This document shows, in pieces, positions 40,328-50,013 of a DNA stretch of 64,000 nucleotides (position 1 is the stretch's first letter; the number at the start of each line of letters is the position of its first letter). The DNA comes from Fimenecus sp964557975 (GTDB lineage: Bacteria; Bacillota; Clostridia; Oscillospirales; Acutalibacteraceae): positions 62,001 to 126,000 of the forward strand of contig CAZLCG010000001.1 of the NCBI GenBank assembly GCA_964557975.1, read 5' to 3'. The notes beneath the pieces are model-generated. The model saw only the letters and a program-made list of their open reading frames with translations. It had not been told where the DNA came from and did not search any database. Both the position numbers and the translations under genes were made by a program.

Positions 40328-41623
40328 TTGGAGAAATTCGTCATTACCGGCGGTCATAAGCTTAACGGCGAGGTTACCGTCGGCGGCGCGAAAAACGCAG
40401 TAGTCGCCATACTTCCCGCAACCATTCTTGCAGAGGATGTTTGCAGAATTGAAAATATACCGAATATAAGCGACGTCACCTCAATGATTAAAATATTAAA
40501 ATTCATGGGCGCGCATATTAAATATGTAAACAAGAATACTATTGAAATTGATACAAGACATATAAACTCTTTTGTTGTTGAACATGAGTATTCAAAGCAG
40601 CTAAGGGCGTCGTATTACCTTATCGGCGCGCTTTTGGGCAGATTTAAGCACGCAGAGGTTGCAATGCCCGGCGGATGCTATTTGGGAGTGCGTCCCATTG
40701 ATCAGCACATAAAGGGCTTTGAAGCGCTCGGCGCTACGGTGACTATGGAGGAAAACGCCATGGTCAACGCGAGAGCAGACAGACTTTTGGGAAGCTCCGT
40801 TTACCTTGACGTTGTTTCGGTAGGCGCAACTATGAACGTTATGTTGGCCGCCGTTAAGGCAAGAGGGCTTACCATTATTGAAAACGCCGCAAAAGAGCCC
40901 CATATAGTTGACCTTGCAAACTTTCTTAACACTATGGGCGCGGATGTAAGAGGCGCAGGTACGGACGTTATTAAAATCCGAGGGGTCGAAAAACTGCACG
41001 GGTGCGAATATTCGATTATTCCCGACCAGATTGAAGCGGGAACATATATGGTTGCCGCCGCAGCAACAAGGGGAAACGTGCTTGTTAAGAACGTTATTCC
41101 TAAGCATTTGGAGTCTATTACCGCAAAGCTTATTGAGTGCGGCGCGGACGTTGAGGAATTTGACGATTCAATAAGAGTAAGCATGGACAGACGCCCCGAC
41201 AAGTGCAACATTAAAACCATGCCGCATCCGGGCTTCCCGACCGATATGCAGCCGCAGTTCGCGGTGCTTCTGAGTCAGGCTGTCGGTACGAGTATTATTT
41301 CCGAAAGCGTTTGGGACAATCGGTTCCGTTATGCGGAGCAGCTTGCCCGTATGGGCGCGGTTATTCACGTCGACGGTAAAACCGCATTCATTGAAGGCGT
41401 TGAGGGGCTTCGGGGCGCTCCCATAAGAGCGGACGATTTAAGAGCGGGCGCGGCGCTGCTTATAGCAGGACTTATCGCGGCAGGCAATACCGAGATTGAA
41501 GAAATATATCATATAGAGCGCGGCTATGAGGACGTCGTTGAAAAATTCCGACGGTTAGGCGCTGAGATTGAACGGTGCGAATTTCCGGACAGCGACCGAA
41601 AGGTTAATTTGAGCGTCGGATAA
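40328..41623 (+). CDS. murA: UDP-N-acetylglucosamine 1-carboxyvinyltransferase
   Basis: 431-aa MurA, the first committed step of peptidoglycan synthesis. GGAKNAVVAILPAT (Lys 22 region), RASYYLIGALLGRF, then the PEP-binding loop MPGGCYLGVRPIDQHIKG carrying the catalytic Cys, target of fosfomycin, and AAATRGNVLVKNV. TTG start at 40328, after AGGGAGTGAACCGTC. Firmicutes often have two MurA paralogues; only this one is in view. Confidence 0.96.
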   Translation: MEKFVITGGHKLNGEVTVGGAKNAVVAILPATILAEDVCRIENIPNISDVTSMIKILKFMGAHIKYVNKNTIEIDTRHINSFVVEHEYSKQLRASYYLIGALLGRFKHAEVAMPGGCYLGVRPIDQHIKGFEALGATVTMEENAMVNARADRLLGSSVYLDVVSVGATMNVMLAAVKARGLTIIENAAKEPHIVDLANFLNTMGADVRGAGTDVIKIRGVEKLHGCEYSIIPDQIEAGTYMVAAAATRGNVLVKNVIPKHLESITAKLIECGADVEEFDDSIRVSMDRRPDKCNIKTMPHPGFPTDMQPQFAVLLSQAVGTSIISESVWDNRFRYAEQLARMGAVIHVDGKTAFIEGVEGLRGAPIRADDLRAGAALLIAGLIAAGNTEIEEIYHIERGYEDVVEKFRRLGAEIERCEFPDSDRKVNLSVG

Positions 41624-41635
41624 GATAGGCATATG

Positions 41636-41679
41636 AGAGCCGAACAAGATGTGTTTTAATGCATATTGAGTTCGGCTCT
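41636..41679 (+). terminator. stem-loop after murA
   Basis: AGAGCCGAAC and GTTCGGCTCT form a perfect 10-bp stem with a 24-base loop. No T run follows, so termination is uncertain. Confidence 0.4.
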
Positions 41680-41726
41680 GCTGAAATTAAAATTGATTTT
41701 AAGTTTGACCGTGTGAGGTGTTTTTG

Positions 41727-43397
41727 TTGGATTACAACAGGCTTGCAGAGCTTCTTTTTCCCGATATTACAAAAACTCCGGATTATTATGAGGAAAAATA
41801 TCCCGAAAGGAATTTAAAGGAGGGCGCAAGGGTTACGAGATTTGCGCCGAGTCCGACGGGCTATCTGCATTTGGGCGGGCTTTTCGGCGCGCTTACCGAT
41901 TTTATTACGGCAAAAGCGACGGGCGGAGTTTCGTATATCAGAATTGAAGATACCGATAAGAAAAGGGAAATCGAGGACGGTGTGTCCGCGATTATCGACG
42001 GCTTTAACGCCTTCGGGATCGAGTTTGACGAGGGCGTTACGGGGCTTAACGCCGAGAAGGGCGATTACGGACCTTATACGCAGTCGAAAAGAGTTGAAAT
42101 ATATAAAACCGTTGCGAAAAGCCTTGTGAAAAAAGGGCTTGCCTACCCCTGCTTTTGCACCGCCGAGGAATTGTCCGAGCTTCGCGACAGGCAGGAGAAG
42201 GAAGGGGCTTTAATAAGAGGCTATTTCGGGAAATACGCAAAATGCCGCGATTTGAGCCTTGAAGCCGTCGAAGAAAACTTGAAAGCAGGCAAGCCGTATG
42301 TGCTTCGTTTCCGTTCCGACGGCGACGTGAATAAGAGAATAATTTTTGAGGACGTTATCAGGGGAAAAATAGAAATGCCCGAAAATATAATCGACGAGGT
42401 GCTTTTAAAGAGCGACGGCGTTCCTACATATCATTTTGCCCATGTTTGCGACGACCATTTTATGAGGACTACGCACGTTATAAGGGGTGAGGAATGGATT
42501 TCCTCAGTACCCAAGCATATAGCTCTTTTCAAGGCGTGCGGATATAAAGTACCGAAATACGCCCACACTCCGCAGGTCATGAAAATAGATGAGGAGGACG
42601 GCACGAAGCGTAAGCTCTCAAAGAGGAAGGACCCCGAAGCGGCTGTGAGTTATTTTGTCGATAAGGGGTATCCGTCCGAGGCGGTTATCGAATACCTTAT
42701 GACGCTTTTAAATTCCAATTTTGAGGATTGGCGCAGGGCGAATAAGACCGAGGACATTATAAAATTCCCGTTCAATCTGAAAAAAATGAGCGTGAGCGGC
42801 TGCCTGTTCGACCTGTGTAAGCTCAACGACATAAGTAAAAATATTATATCGGTTATGACTGCCGACGAGGTTTACGGCAGGACGCTCGAATGGGCTTTTA
42901 AATACGATAGGGAGTATTATGAGATTTTAAATGACGGCAAGCAGCTTGCTTTGAGCGTTATAAGCCTTGACAGGGGCGGTAAAAAGCCCCGTAAGGATAT
43001 TGCAAGGTGGGACGAGGTCCGCGATTATTTTTCATATATGTTCGACTCTCTCTATGTTAAAAATTACGCCCTGCCCGAAAATATCGGCGCCGAGGACGCA
43101 GGTTCGCTGATAAAGGATTATATTTCGGTATATTCCGAGACAGACGAAAAGGACGTTTGGTTTCAAAAAATCAAAGAGCTTTGCGTTCCCCACGGGTTTA
43201 CGCCGGAGGTAAAGGAATATAAGCGGAATCCCGAAGCCTTTAAGGGACATGTCGGCGACGTTTCGACAGTTATCAGAGTTGCCGTAACGGGCAGGACGAA
43301 TACGCCCGATCTGTATACAATAATGAAGCTTTTGGGCAGGGAAAGGATTATGTCAAGACTTACCGACGCGGCGGAATACTACGGGGAGATGAAATAA
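41727..43397 (+). CDS. gltX: glutamyl-tRNA synthetase
   Basis: 556-aa class Ib synthetase. HIGH motif in FAPSPTGYLHLGGLFGALTD, then YIRIEDTDKKRE, THVIRGEEWISSVPKH, and KMSKS equivalent KRKLSKRKDPEA; helical anticodon domain follows. Longer than the usual 480-500 aa, with about 35 extra N-terminal residues before the catalytic fold, as in some Ruminococcaceae. Start set at TTG 41727, six bases after GAGGTG; upstream TTG 41724 and GTG 41718 are alternatives. Followed one base later by glnS. Confidence 0.94.
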   Translation: MDYNRLAELLFPDITKTPDYYEEKYPERNLKEGARVTRFAPSPTGYLHLGGLFGALTDFITAKATGGVSYIRIEDTDKKREIEDGVSAIIDGFNAFGIEFDEGVTGLNAEKGDYGPYTQSKRVEIYKTVAKSLVKKGLAYPCFCTAEELSELRDRQEKEGALIRGYFGKYAKCRDLSLEAVEENLKAGKPYVLRFRSDGDVNKRIIFEDVIRGKIEMPENIIDEVLLKSDGVPTYHFAHVCDDHFMRTTHVIRGEEWISSVPKHIALFKACGYKVPKYAHTPQVMKIDEEDGTKRKLSKRKDPEAAVSYFVDKGYPSEAVIEYLMTLLNSNFEDWRRANKTEDIIKFPFNLKKMSVSGCLFDLCKLNDISKNIISVMTADEVYGRTLEWAFKYDREYYEILNDGKQLALSVISLDRGGKKPRKDIARWDEVRDYFSYMFDSLYVKNYALPENIGAEDAGSLIKDYISVYSETDEKDVWFQKIKELCVPHGFTPEVKEYKRNPEAFKGHVGDVSTVIRVAVTGRTNTPDLYTIMKLLGRERIMSRLTDAAEYYGEMK

Positions 43398-43398
43398 A

Positions 43399-45048
43399 AT
43401 GGAAGAGACCAAAGCCTCAAATTTTATACATGATTTTATAGATAAGGATATTGAGGACGGCGTTTACGACAGGGTTCAGACGCGTTTCCCACCCGAGCCG
43501 AACGGATACCTGCATATAGGTCACGCAAAGGCTGTCTGCATAAATTTCGGGACGGCGGAAAAATACGGGGGCGTGTGCAACCTGCGCCTTGACGACACCA
43601 ATCCCTCAAAGGAGGACGTTGAGTATATCGACGCCATCAAGGAGGATATCGAATGGCTCGGCTTTAAGTGGGATAACTGCTATTATGCGTCAAGCTATTT
43701 TGATTTCATCTATGAGTGCGCCGTTAAGCTTATCAAGGCGGGCAAGGCTTATGTTGACGATTTGACTGCCGATGAAATCAGAGAATACAGGGGAACGCTC
43801 ACCGAATCGGGTAAGCCCAGCCCGTACCGCGACAGAACAGTCCGCCAAAATCTTATTCTGTTCTCCAATATGACAAAGGGCAAATATGAAAACGGCAAGA
43901 AGGTTCTGAGGGCAAAAATTGATATGTCCTCGCCCAATATGAATATGCGCGATCCCGTTATTTACAGAATTGCGCACATAACTCACCATCAGACGGGCGA
44001 CAAATGGTGCGTTTATCCTATGTACGATTTTGCGCATCCGCTGTCGGACTATAAAGAGGGCGTTACACATTCTCTGTGCTCGCTTGAATTTGAAAACCAC
44101 AGACCGCTTTACGATTGGTTTTTAAAGGAGCTGGGGTTTGAAAATCCGCCGAGGCAGATAGAATTTGCAAGGCTTAACCTTAACTACAGCGTTACAAGCA
44201 AGAGAAAATGCCTTGAGCTTGTAAACAGGGGTATTGTAAGCGGCTGGGATGACCCGAGAATGGCTACTTTAAGCGGTATGAGAAGAAGGGGCTACCCTGC
44301 AAAGGCTGTGCGTGATTTCTGCGATAAAATCGGCGTTTCAAAGGCTTATTCGGTGGTCGACGCGGGGCTTCTCGAAGCGTGTGTAAGGGATGTTTTAAAC
44401 GACACGGCACCGAGGGCTATGGCTGTGCTTGACCCCGTCAGGCTTGAAATTGAAAATTATCCCGAAGGGCAGACCGAGGAGCTTGAGGTTGAGGTTCACC
44501 CCGACCATCCCGAAATGGGAACAAGAAAGATTACTTTTTCAAGGCATCTGCTCGTTGAGCGCGAGGACTTTATGGCTGAGCCTGTTAAAAAGTATTTCAG
44601 GCTTTATCCGGGTAACGAGGTAAGGCTCAAGGGCGCGTATTTTGTAAAATGCACGGGCTTTGAGACGGACTTCTTCGGTAATGTAAAGGTTATTTACTGC
44701 ACCTACGATCCGAAGTCGAGGGGCGGAAATTCACCTGACGGGCGCAAGGTTAAGGGTACTATTCACTGGGTCAATGCGGACGACTGCTTAAGGGCAACCG
44801 TAAATATGTACGACAGGCTTTTTAACGTGCCCAATCCCGCGGACGGGGAAAATTTTATTGATAATGTCAACCCCGATTCGCTCAAGGTGCTTTCAAACTG
44901 CGCTGTCGAGGGCGGTCTTATATCCGCTGAACCGGGAGAGGTGTTCCAATTTATGCGTAAGGGTTATTTCTGCGTTGATAAAGACTCGGCTCATGACAAA
45001 AAAATATTTAATCTTACCGTTGCCCTTAACTCTTCATGGGGCAAATAA
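43399..45048 (+). CDS. glnS: glutaminyl-tRNA synthetase
   Basis: 549-aa GlnRS: FPPEPNGYLHIGHAKAVCIN (HIGH), RLDDTNPSKEDVEYIDAI, the KMSKS equivalent LNYSVTSKRK, and the C-terminal beta-barrel anticodon region. Most Firmicutes lack this gene and make Gln-tRNA through GatCAB; having it, next to gltX, indicates direct charging and leaves GatCAB free for Asn-tRNA. The ATG lies one base after the gltX stop with GGGGAG upstream. Confidence 0.97.
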   Translation: MEETKASNFIHDFIDKDIEDGVYDRVQTRFPPEPNGYLHIGHAKAVCINFGTAEKYGGVCNLRLDDTNPSKEDVEYIDAIKEDIEWLGFKWDNCYYASSYFDFIYECAVKLIKAGKAYVDDLTADEIREYRGTLTESGKPSPYRDRTVRQNLILFSNMTKGKYENGKKVLRAKIDMSSPNMNMRDPVIYRIAHITHHQTGDKWCVYPMYDFAHPLSDYKEGVTHSLCSLEFENHRPLYDWFLKELGFENPPRQIEFARLNLNYSVTSKRKCLELVNRGIVSGWDDPRMATLSGMRRRGYPAKAVRDFCDKIGVSKAYSVVDAGLLEACVRDVLNDTAPRAMAVLDPVRLEIENYPEGQTEELEVEVHPDHPEMGTRKITFSRHLLVEREDFMAEPVKKYFRLYPGNEVRLKGAYFVKCTGFETDFFGNVKVIYCTYDPKSRGGNSPDGRKVKGTIHWVNADDCLRATVNMYDRLFNVPNPADGENFIDNVNPDSLKVLSNCAVEGGLISAEPGEVFQFMRKGYFCVDKDSAHDKKIFNLTVALNSSWGK

Positions 45049-45061
45049 AGGGGAAATGATT

Positions 45062-45751
45062 ATGGGTAAAGAGAAAGCGAAGATATTAAAGCCCAAAACG
45101 ACAGGTATGGACATTTTTTACAGAATCGTTATGGCTTTGGCGGCGTTGGCTGTTCCGATCGCCGCGGTTTTCTGTAAGCTTATTCATTTTATAGTTGAGT
45201 CCGACCTGTTTGCGCTTATCGCAGAGCTTCAGGGCAATACCGAGGACACGGGCGCAACCGAGGATAAGTTCAGCATTTATTATGTCTGGAAAACCTTTGG
45301 CGATGGAATCAGAAACGCGGGCGCTGACGGCAGCGGTAATGTTTGGGAGTCTGTAAGCGAAATTCACGCGCCGATTATTGCAACGCTTGTTTTCTTTGCG
45401 ATTGCAATCGTAATCGCGCTTGTAATATTCTTTTTTTCGTGCTTCTCGAATAAAAAGAAAATTCCTTTGGCGCTGTCGGCGGCAGGCATTGTCTCGGTAA
45501 TATGTATGTATATCTCGTTCAATGCCGTTGCATCGCCTATCGTTGCAGGGGATATATCGCTCGGCGTGTTCTTTGAGTCGTCGATCGTTTCGGCAATTCT
45601 GCCTTATATAGCAAGCTTTTCGCTGCTGCGTCTGTCAGACGCATTCTTTGTTATGCTGTTTTTGTACATAGGTATGGCGGTCTGGGCAGGAGCGAATATA
45701 ATAATCAATTTGGACGACGCGCCGAAAACGCCGAAAAAATCAAATAAATAA
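45062..45751 (+). CDS. hypothetical four-segment membrane protein
   Basis: 229 aa, not recognised. Hydrophobic segments near residues 18-42, 105-130, 138-158 and 180-208; between the first two is an extracytoplasmic loop with a short acidic stretch (GNTEDTGATEDK). The C terminus is basic and proline-containing (DDAPKTPKKSNK). Start chosen at ATG 45062, seven bases after AAGGGGA; ATG 45056 is too close. It follows glnS by 13 bases and may be co-transcribed, though no functional link is evident. Confidence 0.8.
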   Translation: MGKEKAKILKPKTTGMDIFYRIVMALAALAVPIAAVFCKLIHFIVESDLFALIAELQGNTEDTGATEDKFSIYYVWKTFGDGIRNAGADGSGNVWESVSEIHAPIIATLVFFAIAIVIALVIFFFSCFSNKKKIPLALSAAGIVSVICMYISFNAVASPIVAGDISLGVFFESSIVSAILPYIASFSLLRLSDAFFVMLFLYIGMAVWAGANIIINLDDAPKTPKKSNK

Positions 45752-45810
45752 CGGATTAAATCGGAGCGGCGCTCCGGCTTCGCTTGGCTTTCGGCGGAGC
45801 TTGCTCCGAT

Positions 45811-46548
45811 TCAAATTCCGCTGAGCGCGGTATATATAATTGAAAGGCGGTCGTAAAGTAAATCCTCGACCGAGGGTATTTTGTACTCGGGCAGAGAACT
45901 GTCCGTCTTTTTTAATACGGTAAACGAAACGGCGGTTTTATTTTTGCCGGAGCTCATCATAACGACCCCGCCGTGAGAGGATACTATTCTGTTGGTTCTG
46001 AAAAGTCCGCATCCGTTTTCACACAGGGCGTTTAAAAAACCGGCATACCTAAATTCGCCCTCGTTTTCAACTGTAAATTGTGCAAAACCCGCTCCTATTC
46101 TTTGAGTGACCGAAATAAAATCTCCCTTTGAATGTAACGCGGCGTTTACAAGTATATTCAGGAACGCCCAGCTAAGCTCCCTCGGGCTGCAAACGGTGTA
46201 AAACGGTTCGTCCCCGCAGGAAAAAATTATACGCTTTCTGTTTTCGGAGCATAGAAGCCCGCAGCAGAAGGCAAGGTTGTCAAAAAGCTCGGTTACATTG
46301 CAGTTATACGCTTTTTGGGCGCACTCCGAGTTTAGGTTATACAGCTTTTTCAGCACCCTCAGCGTTTTGCCGATAATCCTCGACGCCGCCGCGTTCTCTT
46401 CGGTAAAGCAAGCTCCCGCTCCGCTTATAACATCCTGCATTTCATCCCGTATACGGCTTATATCCGCGCCCTCTTTTACCTCATCGGACAGCTTTTCAAG
46501 CCTTTCAAGATAAATCTTTTCCGTAATATATCTCTCCCCGACATTCAA
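45811..46548 (-). CDS. soluble histidine-kinase-like ATPase (HATPase_c) protein
   Basis: About 245 aa with no membrane segment. The C-terminal half is a GHKL ATPase: N box in AFLNILVNAALHSKG, and G-box GCGLFRTNRIVSSHGGVVMM; the N-terminal half is helical without a clear phosphorylatable H box. It could be an orphan sensor kinase or an anti-sigma-like protein; no response regulator is adjacent. The start is uncertain: the first possible codon is TTG 46548 without a ribosome site, while GGGGAGAGATAT precedes an in-frame ATT at about 46527. Confidence 0.78.
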   Translation of the reverse strand: MNVGERYITEKIYLERLEKLSDEVKEGADISRIRDEMQDVISGAGACFTEENAAASRIIGKTLRVLKKLYNLNSECAQKAYNCNVTELFDNLAFCCGLLCSENRKRIIFSCGDEPFYTVCSPRELSWAFLNILVNAALHSKGDFISVTQRIGAGFAQFTVENEGEFRYAGFLNALCENGCGLFRTNRIVSSHGGVVMMSSGKNKTAVSFTVLKKTDSSLPEYKIPSVEDLLYDRLSIIYTALSGI

Positions 46549-46655
46549 CTATTAAAAATATATGTGAATAGTATATCCTTTTTTCTTATTAAAACACAGA
46601 TTTTAGTCACATTGACAAAAAATTCACAACGAAAAGAAAAAAGAGGTAAAATATC

Positions 46656-46684
46656 TTGCATAATTTGGAATTTCGGTATAAAAT
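46656..46684 (+). promoter_or_regulatory. gap promoter
   Basis: TTGCAT, 17 bp, TAAAAT, 43 bases before the ATG. Confidence 0.7.
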
Positions 46685-46727
46685 AATACTGCAAAAAAAC
46701 AATAAGAATTTTTTGGAGGTAATACCA

Positions 46728-47756
46728 ATGTCAGTTAAAGTTGCCATTAACGGCTTCGGCAGAATCGGCCGTCTTGCTTTCAGACAGATGTTTGACGCAG
46801 AGGGCTATGAAATTGTAGCTATCAACGACCTTACAGACCCTAAGATGCTTGCTCATCTTCTTAAGTATGATACCGCTCAGGGCGGTTACTGCGGCAGAAT
46901 CGGCGAGGGCAAACACACTGTTGAAGCGGGCGAAGGCTCAATCACGGTTGACGGAAAAGAGATTACTATTTACGCTGTTAAAGACGCTAACGAGCTTCCA
47001 TGGGGCGAAATCGGCGTTGACGTTGTTCTTGAATGTACGGGCTTCTACTGCTCAAAGGAAAAGAGCATGGCTCACATCAACGCGGGCGCTAAGAAGGTTG
47101 TTATTTCCGCTCCCGCAGGCAACGACCTTAAAACGATCGTTTATTCCGTAAACGAAAAGACGCTTACTGCCGACGATCAGATCATCTCGGCGGCTTCCTG
47201 CACAACCAACTGCTTGGCTCCTATGGCTGACGCTCTTAATAAGTATGCTCCCATTCAATCGGGCATTATGTCAACGATTCACGCCTACACGGGCGACCAG
47301 ATGATTCTTGACGGTCCTCACAGAAAGGGCGACCTCAGAAGAGCAAGAGCGGGCGCCGCAAATATCGTTCCGAATTCAACAGGCGCCGCAAAGGCTATCG
47401 GCCTTGTTATTCCCGAGCTTAACGGCAAGCTTATCGGTTCTGCTCAGAGAGTTCCCGTTCCGACCGGCTCAACAACGATTCTTACAGCTGTTGTTAAGGG
47501 CAGTGACGTTACGGCTGACGGCATCAACGCCGCTATGAAGGCTGCTTCGTCAGAGAGCTTCGGCTATAACGCCGATCCGATTGTTTCTTCGGACGTTATC
47601 GGTATGAGATACGGTTCGCTGTTTGACGCTACTCAGACGATGGTTGCAAAGATTGCCGACGACCTTTATGAGGTGCAGGTCGTTTCGTGGTATGACAACG
47701 AAAACTCATACACAAGCCAGATGGTCAGAACAATCAAGTATTTCGCAGAGCTGTAA
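46728..47756 (+). CDS. gap: glyceraldehyde-3-phosphate dehydrogenase, type I
   Basis: 342-aa NAD-dependent GAPDH. INGFGRIGRLAFRQM for NAD binding, catalytic Cys in SAASCTTNCLAP (about residue 158), TGDQMILDGPHRKGDLRRAR, NIVPNSTGAAKAIG and the ending SWYDNENSYTSQMVRT. An internal 5-residue extension (YCGRIGEG) compared with common enzymes. ATG 46728 follows TTGGAGGT. Single-gene transcript with its own terminator. Confidence 0.97.
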   Translation: MSVKVAINGFGRIGRLAFRQMFDAEGYEIVAINDLTDPKMLAHLLKYDTAQGGYCGRIGEGKHTVEAGEGSITVDGKEITIYAVKDANELPWGEIGVDVVLECTGFYCSKEKSMAHINAGAKKVVISAPAGNDLKTIVYSVNEKTLTADDQIISAASCTTNCLAPMADALNKYAPIQSGIMSTIHAYTGDQMILDGPHRKGDLRRARAGAANIVPNSTGAAKAIGLVIPELNGKLIGSAQRVPVPTGSTTILTAVVKGSDVTADGINAAMKAASSESFGYNADPIVSSDVIGMRYGSLFDATQTMVAKIADDLYEVQVVSWYDNENSYTSQMVRTIKYFAEL

Positions 47757-47775
47757 TATCCGAAAAATAAAACGG

Positions 47776-47810
47776 GGCTGTTTCAGACGAAGGTTTGAAA
47801 CAGCCTTTTT
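47776..47810 (+). terminator. gap terminator
   Basis: GGCTGTTTCA and TGAAACAGCC around a 10-base loop, then five T. The stem sequence is shared with the fba terminator. Confidence 0.9.
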
Positions 47811-47828
47811 AAAGTTTCAGCTGAAAAG

Positions 47829-47858
47829 TTGATAAACCGTGCGCTTTTGTGATATACT
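47829..47858 (+). promoter_or_regulatory. promoter of the GH13 gene
   Basis: TTGATA, 18 bp, TATACT, about 36 bases before the ATG. Confidence 0.5.
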
Positions 47859-47893
47859 TAATCAGATAAAAATTATATGTGAGAGATCAAAGA

Positions 47894-49756
47894 ATGAGTT
47901 ATACGCTATTCAATTCACGTGACAGCTATTACAAAAGCAAATTCGGCGCGGTCAAAACGTTTGAAAGGGTCAAGTTCAGAATCGTCCTGCCACGTTCCTT
48001 TATGATCAACGGCGCGGCACTTGCCGTAAGGAACGACAGTGACGAAGATTTTTCGGAACGGGGTATGTATTGGGCGGGTATGTACGGCGATGACAGCGAG
48101 GTATGGGATATTGAAACTGACTTTCCCAAAAGCGGTCTTTATTGGTACCATTTTAACCTGTATTCCTCATGGGGAGAGGGCGCGGTTTATAACAACGGAA
48201 ACGGAACCGGAGTGTACGCGTCGGCACTCAATGAAAAGCGGGAATGGCAGTTAACGGTTTATGAAAAGGATTTTAAAACCCCCGACTGGCTCTGCGGCGG
48301 TGTAATATATCAGATTTTTCCCGACAGGTTCTGCAATTCGGGAGAAAAAAAGGACGGCGTGCCACCCGACAGAATTTTGCGGACGGATACCGAGAATGCT
48401 CCGTATTGGAAGCCCGACGTTATCAACAGGGATTATTTCGGCGGCGATTTAAAGGGCATTGAGCGAAAACTCGGTTATCTGTTTAATTTGGGCGTTACCT
48501 GCATTTATCTGAATCCGATTTTTGAAGCTCATTCAAATCACCGTTACAATACGGCGGATTATCTTAAAATCGATCCGCTTTTAGGTACGGAAAAGGACTT
48601 CGTAAGCCTTTGCTCAGCGGCGCACGGGTTTGGCATTAAGGTGATTCTTGACGGCGTGTTTTCGCATACGGGCGACGACAGCGTGTATTTTAACAGATAC
48701 GGCAGATACGACAGCGTCGGAGCGTATAATTCCGAAAAATCGCCCTACCGTAAATGGTATAAATTTGAAGAATATCCCGACAAGTATAAAAGCTGGTGGG
48801 GGTTTGATACCCTGCCCGAGGTTGCAGAGGAGTGTCCCGAATATCTTGAATTTATAACCGGCAAAAACGGCGTTCTGCGTAAGTGGCTCAGGCTCGGCGC
48901 AGACGGCTGGCGGTTTGACGTTGCGGACGAGCTTCCCGATTGCTTTATAGACGAGGCAAGAAGGGCGGTAAAAGCGGAAAATCCCGACGCGCTTTTGCTG
49001 GGCGAGGTTTGGGAGGACGCTACAAACAAGTTCTCATACGGCTGCCGCAGAAGGTTTTTGTCAGGCTCTCAGTTTGACAGCGTAATGAATTATCCCTTTG
49101 CAAACGCTGTGCTTGATTTTGCAAGGGACGGCTCGGCGGAGGATTTTATGACGAGAATTTGCTCGGTCGTCGAAAACTACCCCGAGCCTGCGTTAAACGT
49201 GCTTATGAATCATATCGGCACTCATGATACCGAACGCGCGATTACAAGGCTTGCGGGCGAGCGCTGTGACGGCCATGACCGAGTATGGCAGTCAAGCACG
49301 GTTTTGTCCGACGAGGATTATAAAAAGGGCGTTAGGCTTTTAAAGCTTGCCGCCGCAATTCAGTATATGCTCCCCGGCGTGCCGTCGGTCTATTACGGCG
49401 ACGAAGCGGGTATGCAGGGCTATAAGGACCCGTTTAACCGAGGTTACTTTGTCTGGGGCGGCGAAAATACCGAGCTTCAGGAATATTATAGGCTGCTCGG
49501 TGAAATCAGACGCAGAAACAGCGCGCTGAAGCGCGGCGGATTTGCGCCTGTTTCCGCAGCGCTCGGCTGTATAGCGTTTGAAAGGAACGGCGAGCGCTCG
49601 TCGCTTATGCTGATTGCAAACAGAAACGAGACTGAGATAACCTACAATCTGCCGAGTATATGGCAATATACAAAGGAGCTTATAAACGGAGCTGCGGTAA
49701 CCGACTGCGTTGCGGTTCCCGCAGCGGGAGCCGTTATTTTAAAAAGAGAATACTAA
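47894..49756 (+). CDS. GH13 alpha-glycosidase, neopullulanase-like
   Basis: 620 aa, cytoplasmic (no signal peptide). N-terminal immunoglobulin-like module (residues about 1-130) then a GH13 barrel: YQIFPDRFCN, GVTCIYLNPIFEAHSNHRYN, ILDGVFSHTG, DGWRFDVADE (nucleophile Asp near 341), LLGEVWED (acid/base Glu near 370) and NHIGTHDTER (Asp near 443). The combination fits neopullulanase/cyclomaltodextrinase enzymes acting on imported maltodextrins or glycogen. Start at ATG 47894; the longer GTG start has no ribosome site. Four bases overlap the convergent small gene. Confidence 0.92.
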   Translation: MSYTLFNSRDSYYKSKFGAVKTFERVKFRIVLPRSFMINGAALAVRNDSDEDFSERGMYWAGMYGDDSEVWDIETDFPKSGLYWYHFNLYSSWGEGAVYNNGNGTGVYASALNEKREWQLTVYEKDFKTPDWLCGGVIYQIFPDRFCNSGEKKDGVPPDRILRTDTENAPYWKPDVINRDYFGGDLKGIERKLGYLFNLGVTCIYLNPIFEAHSNHRYNTADYLKIDPLLGTEKDFVSLCSAAHGFGIKVILDGVFSHTGDDSVYFNRYGRYDSVGAYNSEKSPYRKWYKFEEYPDKYKSWWGFDTLPEVAEECPEYLEFITGKNGVLRKWLRLGADGWRFDVADELPDCFIDEARRAVKAENPDALLLGEVWEDATNKFSYGCRRRFLSGSQFDSVMNYPFANAVLDFARDGSAEDFMTRICSVVENYPEPALNVLMNHIGTHDTERAITRLAGERCDGHDRVWQSSTVLSDEDYKKGVRLLKLAAAIQYMLPGVPSVYYGDEAGMQGYKDPFNRGYFVWGGENTELQEYYRLLGEIRRRNSALKRGGFAPVSAALGCIAFERNGERSSLMLIANRNETEITYNLPSIWQYTKELINGAAVTDCVAVPAAGAVILKREY

Positions 49757-50013
49757 TTGAGAAGCAGGGCTATAACGGCTCCTGTTCCCGCCGCCGACAA
49801 AAGCCCGAGTATTCTGTAAAAAACGGTCTTAAAGGCTGCCTTTTTTGTCTTTGGAACACCCGCTCTGCCCGAGATTGCCTGAAGCGCTTTGTCCCGCAGC
49901 TTGTTTTCGCTGAGCGTTGAATATTCGGGCTTTACGAAAAACAGCGCTTTTTCAAAGCAGTCGATACCCGTGTCGTGAATTTCCAGCACCTGTCTGTTTA
50001 CACCTTTTATCAT
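49753..50013 (-). CDS. small membrane-anchored protein of unknown function
   Basis: 86 aa. N-terminal part GVNRQVLEIHDTGIDCFEKA and FVKPEYS, then a basic KTKKAAFKTVFYRILG leading into a single C-terminal hydrophobic segment (LLSAAGTGAVIALLLN), i.e. a tail-anchored layout. I recall similar short proteins in many Clostridia without a function. Transcribed towards the GH13 gene and overlapping its last four bases; AAAAGGAAAA ribosome site. Confidence 0.8.
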   Translation of the reverse strand: MIKGVNRQVLEIHDTGIDCFEKALFFVKPEYSTLSENKLRDKALQAISGRAGVPKTKKAAFKTVFYRILGLLSAAGTGAVIALLLN

